Shown: positions 52,215 through 60,345 of the stretch, in pieces | How the letters are laid out: every line of letters starts with the position of its first letter | How positions within the stretch are numbered: position 1 is the first letter of the stretch | DNA from: Leptolyngbya sp. SIO1E4 | GTDB lineage: Bacteria > Cyanobacteriota > Cyanobacteriia > Phormidesmidales > Phormidesmidaceae | Direction of reading: 5' to 3' | Length of the DNA: 64,000 bases | Assembly: GCA_010672825.2 (NCBI GenBank) | Contig: JAAHFU020000004.1 | Span: 1-64,000, forward strand | Made by a program: the position numbers and the translations under genes | The notes under the pieces: model-generated | The model's input: only the letters and a program-made list of their open reading frames with translations | Databases searched by the model: none | What the model was told of the DNA's origin: nothing

Positions 52215-54569
52215 TTATTTCGACGGGAGGGCGGTTTTGGTGGCAACAGCGCCTCCCCCCAGCGCGATGAGTGTGGGGGTTAGGGGTAGCCACCCTCCGA
52301 TAAGGAGGGCGGCCCAGGCCCCAACTCCCAACGCAGCGGCAAGTAGCAGGCAAGCAAGGCTCAGTTTTGACGATTTCCAGCGACACGCCAGCAGGCTCCC
52401 CACGATAGCGGCAGCGGCAATGCAGCTCGCTTCTGCCCACTGGGGCCATACCCAAATCAAGGGCCGACCATCCTGCACGGTGCTGATGATTTGACTGATC
52501 TTCTGAGCCTGCAGGAAGACCCCAGGCGTTTTATTTTGGGTCTGCACGCCATAGGGGGTCGACCAGTAGTCGCCAGTGGTGGAGGTGACACCAATCAGCA
52601 CGATGCGATCGCGAATACTCTCCGGATTCACTTGTCTTGCGAGCAAATCCTGTAGGGGTACTTTGGTCGCAATTTGGTCTGGGGATAGCAGGGCTCGATA
52701 GTTCAGCAGTAGTTGATTGCCCCGGCTATCCATCCGCTGCAGGCCGCCAGTGCGCGGCTGCAGCCGAGGCAGCACAGTCTCGCCTAGCTGCCAGTTGCCC
52801 GCCTGAGTAAACGTTGATTCAATGCCGTCGCCACCTAAATAGTGAAGCGCCACTAAGGCCGCAAACCCATAGCGAGCTGTGCAAGGAGACACCGCCTCTG
52901 GCGCGATGGTGAGCAATTGCCGTCGCAAAATGCCATCCGTCTCCTCGATGAAGTCGCTAAAGCCGACTTGCTCTGGGGGCATCTCTGGAGGTGGGCCAAT
53001 CCCGACCGGATCGAAAATGGGATCAATGCTTTTGCACACGCCCAAGATATTGGGTTGTTTCAGCGCCTCCTCCAACTCACCTGTACTCGCTTGAAAATCG
53101 CGATAGATATCTAACCCAATAATCCGAGGCTGATAGTCAGACAAGATCTCCAGAACCTGGTACAGAGTCTCATCCGAAAGAGAACCCCGCCGTTCTGGAG
53201 AGGTTTGAGCCCGAATGTCCCTTTCATCCACTGTGATCACCACCAGCCGAGGATCGGGGGATTCTGTGGGGCGCAGTTTCATCAGGGCGTCGTAAGCTCG
53301 GAGTTCTACCCCCTGCAGCAACCCCAGCCAGCGCAGCCCTAGCACTACCGCTGCCACACTTAACGCAATGAAGCTGACTTTGCGCGGTGGCAACCAGCGC
53401 GTCGGAGGCGGCGAGATCGCGGCGGAAGTGGATGCAGCTAACTGTGTCTCAGACCGATCTACCGTCGATGCGGGTTGGCCCAGCAGCTTCAGCCAAGTGG
53501 GTGGTTCTTCGGCTGGGTTTTGCACAATCACGGGTAGCCAGGCAGCGCAGTGGCCCAATTGGGTAAGGCCATGCAGTTTCTCGCGGGCTTCGCGCACCGA
53601 GTGGTAAAGGGGCTGCCCTTGAGAAAACGCTTCCAGAAAACCCTTGAGGAACTGGTGGGCGATCGCATCTGGCACGGGTTCGCCCATCACAATGGTTTGG
53701 GGTAAATGCAAATCGGCCAGCTCCCAAGCCAAGCCTAAACCGTCACAAGAGTTCAAAATTGCCAGTTGCAGACCGTTGGCAATGGCCCGCCGCAGCGCAT
53801 ACTTGAGTTGCTCAACCGTCAGCGACTCCGTCGCGTTGACCTGTAAATGCCCTTGACCTTGGCTAGTACTATGACCCGCAAAAAACAGTACATCCCAATG
53901 GCCTTCCCATAAGTGATGCTGTAAATCGGATAGGGTTGGCTGGGCCAGCAGCGTTACCTGGGCTGCCGGTAACTGCCCTAACAGTTTTTGGTCTGTAGCA
54001 ATGTCGATACCCTCGTCATTGCCCAGCACCGCCAGGATTTTGACCCTGGCTGCAGATTGAGGCAGCGCCTGTTTGAGAGACCGACTGTAGGTCGGCAAAC
54101 TCAGGGATAGCTCAGCGTTAGGATAATCCTCGAATAAGTGCCAGAGCCGCCAGGGAAATCGGAGGACGGTCTTAGCTTGAGCCGTCAGCATGACGCGGAT
54201 CTCATCCTGGGGGGTCAGGTGGGTTCGAATCCAGCGTTCAATCGGGGTGAACGTTGGCGCCATGAGCCACTGATTCAGGTCTGTTTGCAGGGTCGCGCAC
54301 AGGGTTTCAAAGTCCTGCTGTGAGATGTTGGTAGGCTCGGCAGTATCAAACTCAAAATCGGCGGATCGTCGCCAGTTTGTCTGGATCCCGTAAATCGCTT
54401 TGTAGAGCTGCTGCCAGCGTTGATATTGAATTTCTAAATGGGGAGCTGCGGGCAAACTACCGACAAACTGTATGGGTTGCTGGTTGTATTCCCAGAGTTG
54501 GGCAGTCACACTCGGAAAGCCTGTTTGCCAATCTCCCAAACTCAGATTCAGCAAAATTCGCTGTCCCAT
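52215..54569 (-). CDS. CHAT peptidase fused to a CHASE2 sensor
   Basis: 784 residues. The N-terminal half holds a caspase-like CHAT domain with His233 (VLFFAGHSTSQGQG) and Cys275 (AILNSCDGLGLAWELA), so the catalytic dyad is intact. After one membrane helix (about 395-415) a CHASE2 extracytoplasmic sensor follows (about 420-680: GVELRAYDALMKLRPTESPD, RLVVITVDERDI, DRIVLIGVTSTTGDYWSTPY), then two or three C-terminal helices. The arrangement couples an external signal to a cytoplasmic protease. It lies 10 bases after DUF1822. Substrate unknown; neighbouring proteins are candidates. AAGG precedes the ATG at 54569. Confidence 0.88.
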   Translation of the reverse strand: MGQRILLNLSLGDWQTGFPSVTAQLWEYNQQPIQFVGSLPAAPHLEIQYQRWQQLYKAIYGIQTNWRRSADFEFDTAEPTNISQQDFETLCATLQTDLNQWLMAPTFTPIERWIRTHLTPQDEIRVMLTAQAKTVLRFPWRLWHLFEDYPNAELSLSLPTYSRSLKQALPQSAARVKILAVLGNDEGIDIATDQKLLGQLPAAQVTLLAQPTLSDLQHHLWEGHWDVLFFAGHSTSQGQGHLQVNATESLTVEQLKYALRRAIANGLQLAILNSCDGLGLAWELADLHLPQTIVMGEPVPDAIAHQFLKGFLEAFSQGQPLYHSVREAREKLHGLTQLGHCAAWLPVIVQNPAEEPPTWLKLLGQPASTVDRSETQLAASTSAAISPPPTRWLPPRKVSFIALSVAAVVLGLRWLGLLQGVELRAYDALMKLRPTESPDPRLVVITVDERDIRAQTSPERRGSLSDETLYQVLEILSDYQPRIIGLDIYRDFQASTGELEEALKQPNILGVCKSIDPIFDPVGIGPPPEMPPEQVGFSDFIEETDGILRRQLLTIAPEAVSPCTARYGFAALVALHYLGGDGIESTFTQAGNWQLGETVLPRLQPRTGGLQRMDSRGNQLLLNYRALLSPDQIATKVPLQDLLARQVNPESIRDRIVLIGVTSTTGDYWSTPYGVQTQNKTPGVFLQAQKISQIISTVQDGRPLIWVWPQWAEASCIAAAAIVGSLLACRWKSSKLSLACLLLAAALGVGAWAALLIGGWLPLTPTLIALGGGAVATKTALPSK

Positions 54570-54579
54570 AAGTTTGACC

Positions 54580-55719
54580 TTAGCTGATAAAGTCTTCGTG
54601 AACGGTGGCGTCGGCCAAGTAAATGCCGACCTTAAAGGGTCGCCCTGCTTGACAGCGGAAAGGCGGGAGTTGGATGTAATTATCCCGGTCGGTGGAGCGC
54701 ACGACCTGAAGTGGCTCTTCCCTGTCCGGAAGTTCTAGCGTCAGGGTGACATCGCTGGGCAACAAGGTCGCCTCAGAGGGATGCAGCTGAATACGAATGT
54801 GGCGACGCTCATCGGCTTCGGTCTTCACAGTCAGCGCTAACACGATCTCAACGTCAGTTGTCGCGGTGATCAGCCGAATGGTCTTGCCTCGGGTGACGGT
54901 ATTCTCAACTGACCCTGACCGAAACCCCAAGGCTGGCGACTGAGATGCGAGTAATGATTCCAACGTTTGCCAGCCCTGATCAAAGATCTGATTAGCCCAC
55001 CCCCCCAGGTTGATGGGGGCAAGCCCCTGGCGCAGTTGGTAAAAGCGTTGTCGCCAGCGATCGCTCTTCAGCAAGGCTCCCCACTGAATAAAGGGGATTT
55101 CTAGCCTCGGGTCGGGAGCGTCTGCCAGCCGCTGGATGAGGGTATCTGCTTGGGTGGTAGAAAGGTCAGGCAGCTCTTCTACCGGGGTAGCTTCGACCTG
55201 TTCTAGCTGCTGGGCGACCCAAAAGACAGAGAAGTCTTGCACCAGGTTCTCATCCCTGAGCGTGTAGGTGCGATCGCTGGCATCGTAAGCTCCCAGAGCC
55301 TTGAGCTGAGCATGGGTGGTGTACCCCCACGGCACTAACTGTTCCTCATCGACGTCAATGTAGGCAGCGATGTAGTAATCAGCTATCCAGTCTGAGATGT
55401 CAACCCATTCCTGGGGCACGCGCAGTTCTGCGGCATCAATGGCCTCATCCAGCATGACGACAAGGCGCTTGTGACCCAGGGTCAGTGCCAGTCCATCAAC
55501 CATATGCCAGACATCCAGCGGTATCGGCTGAGGCCAAGCGCGCACAGGCAGCTCAGATTCTTCCTGCAACCAGGTCAACAAAGCTGCCAACCCTATCTGC
55601 TGCAGATAGATGCGCCAGTGAGCCTCAGGACTAGACATTGACGCACAGTGCTGCCATACGGCTAAATCCGCCGGCATGGCAAGGACGGGCTGAACAGGAT
55701 TGTCGAATTGTAAACTCAT
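54580..55719 (-). CDS. DUF1822-family protein
   Basis: 379 residues from ATG at 55719 (MSLQFDNPVQPVLAMPADLA), whose ATGA overlaps the stop of the sigma-like gene; the longer frame from 55764 is less likely. Typical DUF1822 features: an acidic soluble protein with VDISDWIADYYIAAYIDVDE (WxxxYxVAVxVxxD pattern), then GYTTHAQLKALGAYDASDRT, and a C-terminal beta domain. No catalytic motif is apparent. In cyanobacteria the family sits between a sigma-70-like gene and CHAT/CHASE2 genes, exactly as here, so it probably belongs to their signalling pathway, perhaps as an anti-sigma-like partner. That role is inferred from neighbourhood only. Confidence 0.82.
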   Translation of the reverse strand: MSLQFDNPVQPVLAMPADLAVWQHCASMSSPEAHWRIYLQQIGLAALLTWLQEESELPVRAWPQPIPLDVWHMVDGLALTLGHKRLVVMLDEAIDAAELRVPQEWVDISDWIADYYIAAYIDVDEEQLVPWGYTTHAQLKALGAYDASDRTYTLRDENLVQDFSVFWVAQQLEQVEATPVEELPDLSTTQADTLIQRLADAPDPRLEIPFIQWGALLKSDRWRQRFYQLRQGLAPINLGGWANQIFDQGWQTLESLLASQSPALGFRSGSVENTVTRGKTIRLITATTDVEIVLALTVKTEADERRHIRIQLHPSEATLLPSDVTLTLELPDREEPLQVVRSTDRDNYIQLPPFRCQAGRPFKVGIYLADATVHEDFIS

Positions 55720-56936
55720 TCTGGCTCCTTCAGCAGTTCGGGCCGATAACGGCGCTGCAACCACTCATGAATTAACTCGCTGATACTGGCCAATACGGCA
55801 GACTCCATAGAAATATGCAGGCTCTCTTGACTCCATTGGGCGATGCTTAGCAACAGCTGCTGGCGAATCCGACTGAGTTTACGAGACACCTGGTATTGCT
55901 TGATGTTTAGGTGAGCAGCAATCTCTTTTTGGGTCAAGGTTTGCTGATAGTAGAGCGCCAGCAGTGCTTGGCTAGGCGGCTCCAGGGCTGCGATCGCCTG
56001 CTCTAGCACCCGCTCCAGCTGCTGCACATATTGCTGTCGTTCAGCGTATGCCTCAATGGTCAACAATTGCTCCATGGGGGTCTCGCCTGCAGCCAGGCTA
56101 AGATCGTCCAGAGACTCTTTGCTGGCGTCGTCATACTGAGGCTGATTCAGGGATGTGACGGTTGGGGTCAGGTAAGCGCGGGCCGCTTTTACAGATTGCC
56201 TCAGCTTTGCGAGTACGGTTTGGGCGTCTATGGCATCGGGCACTGGACTGAGCTGATAGCGCAGTTGGTTATAGCGTTCAGTCATTTGTGCCAGCTGGGC
56301 TGGGCTGGGCGTCGGGAGCCCCCGGGTTGACTTTTTAGGGTCGGGGGTGCAGATCGCTTTAAAGCATTGCCACACCAATACTGTGGGCGTCGCATCGGTT
56401 AACCCGGCAGCCAGCAGCGACTGCGTAAGTTGAGTCTGGCTCAGTCGACGGAGCAGGCCCCAATCACTACAAATATTGACTTCTTGTTGTTGGCGGAGTT
56501 GATCGCGAATCACATTGCCGAAGGCATTTCGGGCATAAACTTGCAGATTGCTGCCATAGTCAGGGTTATAGCCTTTGAGAATGCGCTCTAGGCAGGTAAT
56601 GGCAATCTGAAATCCGTCGGCCAGCGTGCATTGCACGGTCGTGAATCGCACTGTCACATTAGCGGAGGCCCAATAGCAAGATTCTTGCAAGTAAGCGCAT
56701 AAGTGTGCGGTTGCCCGGGCGCGAGCAACTGCTGGCGATCGCCGCCACATCTGATGCCAATACTGCGCCCAAAACCTTTCCGACTGCTTGAGTTCAGCGC
56801 TTTCAACGGCTGTTCCAGAAAGTTGCTGTTGCATACTCTGTACTAAGCGCGGATCAGATGCCCATGACTCGAATCGGTCATCTGCAAACTGGATGAAGGT
56901 TGAGAAGATAGCAAGAACATCAGTTCGAGAGTGCAT
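55716..56936 (-). CDS. Sigma-70-like factor of the CHAT/DUF1822 operon
   Basis: 406 residues. The C-terminal 100 residues hold a clear region-4 helix-turn-helix: LEPPSQALLALYYQQTLTQK then EIAAHLNIKQYQVSRKLSRI. The N-terminal half includes an RDQLR-type region 2 relic (GYNPDYGSNLQVYARNAFGN, VIRDQLRQQQEVN) and is longer than in ECF sigma factors. It is the first gene of the leftward operon and overlaps DUF1822 by 4 bases, indicating translational coupling. It could direct transcription of this operon or of the divergent CHAT-TPR/TpsB genes. Confidence 0.8.
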   Translation of the reverse strand: MHSRTDVLAIFSTFIQFADDRFESWASDPRLVQSMQQQLSGTAVESAELKQSERFWAQYWHQMWRRSPAVARARATAHLCAYLQESCYWASANVTVRFTTVQCTLADGFQIAITCLERILKGYNPDYGSNLQVYARNAFGNVIRDQLRQQQEVNICSDWGLLRRLSQTQLTQSLLAAGLTDATPTVLVWQCFKAICTPDPKKSTRGLPTPSPAQLAQMTERYNQLRYQLSPVPDAIDAQTVLAKLRQSVKAARAYLTPTVTSLNQPQYDDASKESLDDLSLAAGETPMEQLLTIEAYAERQQYVQQLERVLEQAIAALEPPSQALLALYYQQTLTQKEIAAHLNIKQYQVSRKLSRIRQQLLLSIAQWSQESLHISMESAVLASISELIHEWLQRRYRPELLKEPE

Positions 56937-57607
56937 TGTCTGGTTAGCAAACGCTATAGAGGAACCATACCGGCACGAATCGAATAGAACTCAACACAGC
57001 CACCGCAATTTTAGAGCAACAGTGACGGCATACTCCCCAGGCTCTATCCGTATATCTCCATGAATACACGCTAATCATCTTGTTTCCTGAAGGAGATTAC
57101 TGCCAACGCGGTTGAGAATTCTGCCCAAGTGGCTATTTGAATTCGCTGGCACCAATCTTGCTTGCGACATGTAGATAAGCCACGCAAACAGGGGGTCATT
57201 AAGGCCAGTATCCTTTGCCAGAGATGCAATTCTCTGGCGTTGCCAAGGATCCTCTTAAGGGCTGAAAACACGTTTCAATTAAAGGCGGTGAGGTTCTAAC
57301 TCATCGCGGGGCCTCAAAATAACGGGTGCCATTCAACCTTCTCTGACGAGAAAAAAACACCCGAGATTCAATCTATGAGTGCTTTTTTGCAGGCGTTCCA
57401 ACGATTGGTTTGCAGTGAATCTGACCTGTCCACATTTGTATTAATCTAAGCTCAGTCGTCTGTAACCTTTTTCCTTAATTAACCGCCTGATTGAACTCGA
57501 TTTTATGCTTCAGCGCTTGTGATGCCAAGTTACTTTGATGGCTCAAATTTTTTAGGCTTTCTGATTAACGTTCCGGCTTGTTAATCTCTTGATTACACCA
57601 TAGTCCT
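56937..57607. promoter_or_regulatory. Divergent control region of the CHAT/TPS locus
   Basis: About 670 bases between the divergent sigma-like and TPR-CHAT genes. It contains a perfect inverted repeat GATTAAC-N10-GTTAATC (57563-57586) 21 bases before the ATG at 57608, and an 18-bp direct repeat ATGGCTCAAATTTTTTAG at 57538-57555 and 57640-57657. A weak A/T-flanked hairpin is near 57349-57388. A 66-codon leftward frame (57071-57271) is not recognised and not called. Confidence 0.45.
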
Positions 57608-60262
57608 ATGCTGCAGTCTTGTTGTGCTCGGTTGCCTCAATGGCTCAAATTTTTTAGTTGTGTACTTTTAGGTGCTGCCTTAACCACAGGATTGGCTTGG
57701 AGCTACCCTCCGGGCTTCGCTCCCTTTTTAGGGCAGTACAGCCTATCCCCCCCGCCTGCGATCGCCAGTTCGGCAGACAGTCTTCTAGAGCAAGGCCGAC
57801 AAGATTACAACGCCGAGCGCTTTACCGATGCGATCGCAGCCTGGTCTCAAGCGGAAGATCTGCTGCGATCGCACAATAATTCACTACAGCAGGCCCTGGC
57901 GCTTAGCTATCTCACAGCCGCTCACCAGCAACTGGGGCAATGGGATGTGGCTCACGACAATATTCATGAAAGCTTAGACCTGCTACCGCCAGCGGCCACT
58001 TCGTCTCTAGAGCAGCAGGTGACCGCTCAGGTTCACAATACCCTGGGTAGTTTGCAATTTGCACAAGGGCATACCCAAGACGCCCTCGTCACTTGGCAGT
58101 ACGCCGCCAATCTCTACGATCAGATCGGCGATGAATCCCGCTATCTCAACAACCTCATCAATCAAGTACGGGCCCAGCAAACCCTGGGCTATTATCAGCG
58201 AGCCCGCGATACGTTAGCGACCCTAGAGCAGCGCTTACCCGAGCAGGATTTGTCGCTGCAAATACGCGGCTACCAGCGGTTGGGGCAAACCTATCGGCTG
58301 ATTGGCGATTTCAAAAGCTCTAAGGAACGTTTGGAAACAGCGCGTGAACTGATGCAACACCAGGCTACCGATGCTGGTCCGGTATTGCTGGAGTTGGGCA
58401 ACACTGAACAGGCCGAAGGTAAGCTAGGCGACGCCCTTGAGTCTTATCAGGCAGCAGCCGAACAATCTAGCAGCGATGATATCCGACTCAAGGCTCGCCT
58501 CAACGCGCTCAGGGTGCTGGTTCAAATTGATCCGGCAGCGGCTCGGCGGGAGATAGCGACGCTAGCCGATGATATTACTGCGATGGAACCCGGGCGCAGT
58601 CAAATATATGCTTACATCAATGCATCCCAGAGCCTGCTCCAACTGGGCTCTGCGGCTGAAATAGAAACCGCTGCCCGGTTGCTGGCCCAAGCGATTCAAC
58701 AAAGCATGGCCCTGCCAGATAGCCGTGCCGAAGCTTATGCGCGGGGCTATTTAGGGCAACTGTATGAAACAACGCAGCAGTGGTCTGAGGCTCAAGCATT
58801 GACCGAAGAAGCCCTAACAATTGCCCAAGCAATCAACGCGGCTGACATTACTTACCAGTGGCAGTGGCAGCGAGGTCGCCTCCTGAAGCAGCAGGGTGAA
58901 CGGGAAGCAGCGCTGCAAGCCTATCGGCAGGCATACTCCACTCTGCAAACGCTCAGACAAGACTTGGTGGCAACCAATCAGGATTTACAATTTTCCTTCC
59001 GAGATAGCGTTGAACCTGTTTATCGAGAACTGGTCGACCTATTGCTACAGCCTGATGAGACGAGCCGGGATGATACCAGCCAGATGAGCCAGGGACTCAA
59101 AGACAACGCTAGTTCAACACTGATGGCTCAAGATCAGCGTCGCCAGTCGCAGCTTCAAGAAGCCAGAGAGATCATTGAGTCTCTACAGGTGGCAGAGCTT
59201 GACAATTTCTTCAGAACCGCTTGCCTGGAAGCGCAACAGGTGGCCCTGGAAGAGGTCGAACAAACGACGGCAGCGATCATTTATCCCATCATTTTGCCTG
59301 ACCGTCTGGAGATGATTGTCAGTTTACCGGGTCAGCCTTTGCAGCAATATACCTCTATGGTTTCTCAAGCGGACCTGGAAGACACCCTGGTCGAATGGCG
59401 ACTCAATTTAGAAAAACCATTTACGACACCGGAAGGAGAACAGGACGGCGAAAAGCTCTACAACTGGTTGATTCAGCCGATGCAGGCCGTGCTCACAGAC
59501 GCCGACATCCAGACGCTCACGTTTGTGCTGGATGGGGCTCTCCGGAATGCGCCCATGGCGGCGCTCTATGATGGCGAGCAATACCTAATTCAGCAGTATG
59601 CGGTAGCCCTATCGCCTGGGTTGCAGTTGCTGGGGCCACGGTCACTACAAGAGACTAACTTGACGGCCCTCCTCGGCGGTTTAACCCAAGCTCGGGAGGA
59701 GTTTAGTGCCCTGATCAATGTTGAAGATGAACTGCAAAATGCCTACGACCTGCTGAGTGGTCGCCTATTGCTCGATCAAGAATTTACCACTCAGAATCTC
59801 ACTCAACAGGTCACTGAGTCTGATCGTCCGATTGTGCATTTGGCGACTCACGGTCAATTTAGCTCTGATGCCGAAAGTACCTTTATCTTGGCCTGGGATC
59901 GCCGCATCCCCGTTAAAGAACTCGGGGCTCTTCTCAGGGCTGGCGATTTAAACAGGCTCAACCCGATCGAACTCCTTGTACTGAGTGCCTGTGAAACAGC
60001 CGAGGGGGATAAACGCGCTGCCCTGGGGCTAGCAGGCGTGGCGCTAGAGTCAGGTACCCGCAGCACCTTGGCCTCTTTGTGGAACTTAGGGGATGAGTCA
60101 GGATCTGTATTCATCGAACACTTTTATAAAGCTCTGACGGATCCCCAGACGACCAAAGCCGAGGCTCTCCGACAGGCACAGCTCGAATTCTTAGAAGGCG
60201 GCGGCAATTATCGCCACCCAACTTATTGGTCTGCCTACGTCTTGGTGGGCAACTGGCTGTAA
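57608..60262 (+). CDS. TPR-CHAT domain protein
   Basis: 884 residues. An N-terminal hydrophobic segment (WLKFFSCVLLGAALTTGLAW) is a signal peptide or anchor. About eight TPR units follow (residues 55-470: LEQGRQDYNAERFTDAIAAW, LGDALESYQAAAEQSSSDDI), and a C-terminal CHAT domain (about 560-884) with His748 (IVHLATHGQFSS) and Cys795 (LVLSACETAEGD), plus GVALESGTRSTLASLWNLGD and the ending TYWSAYVLVGNWL. The dyad is intact. It is co-directional with, and 83 bases before, the TpsB start, and divergent from the CHAT-CHASE2 operon. CHAT proteases are caspase-like and act in proteolytic signalling; being exported or anchored, it may process the secreted haemagglutinin. That is inference. Confidence 0.88.
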   Translation: MLQSCCARLPQWLKFFSCVLLGAALTTGLAWSYPPGFAPFLGQYSLSPPPAIASSADSLLEQGRQDYNAERFTDAIAAWSQAEDLLRSHNNSLQQALALSYLTAAHQQLGQWDVAHDNIHESLDLLPPAATSSLEQQVTAQVHNTLGSLQFAQGHTQDALVTWQYAANLYDQIGDESRYLNNLINQVRAQQTLGYYQRARDTLATLEQRLPEQDLSLQIRGYQRLGQTYRLIGDFKSSKERLETARELMQHQATDAGPVLLELGNTEQAEGKLGDALESYQAAAEQSSSDDIRLKARLNALRVLVQIDPAAARREIATLADDITAMEPGRSQIYAYINASQSLLQLGSAAEIETAARLLAQAIQQSMALPDSRAEAYARGYLGQLYETTQQWSEAQALTEEALTIAQAINAADITYQWQWQRGRLLKQQGEREAALQAYRQAYSTLQTLRQDLVATNQDLQFSFRDSVEPVYRELVDLLLQPDETSRDDTSQMSQGLKDNASSTLMAQDQRRQSQLQEAREIIESLQVAELDNFFRTACLEAQQVALEEVEQTTAAIIYPIILPDRLEMIVSLPGQPLQQYTSMVSQADLEDTLVEWRLNLEKPFTTPEGEQDGEKLYNWLIQPMQAVLTDADIQTLTFVLDGALRNAPMAALYDGEQYLIQQYAVALSPGLQLLGPRSLQETNLTALLGGLTQAREEFSALINVEDELQNAYDLLSGRLLLDQEFTTQNLTQQVTESDRPIVHLATHGQFSSDAESTFILAWDRRIPVKELGALLRAGDLNRLNPIELLVLSACETAEGDKRAALGLAGVALESGTRSTLASLWNLGDESGSVFIEHFYKALTDPQTTKAEALRQAQLEFLEGGGNYRHPTYWSAYVLVGNWL

Positions 60263-60345
60263 TCTCTCTAGTGATATGAACAAACTGATTAAGCGTATCT
60301 CGGCCTTTCATCGTGCGACATTCACCCCTTGAGAGGCTAAACCCT

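Noticed and set aside
57071-57271. 66-codon leftward frame in the divergent CHAT control region
   Set aside because: It looks somewhat protein-like, but I recognise no family and see no ribosome binding site; it may be an IS scrap.
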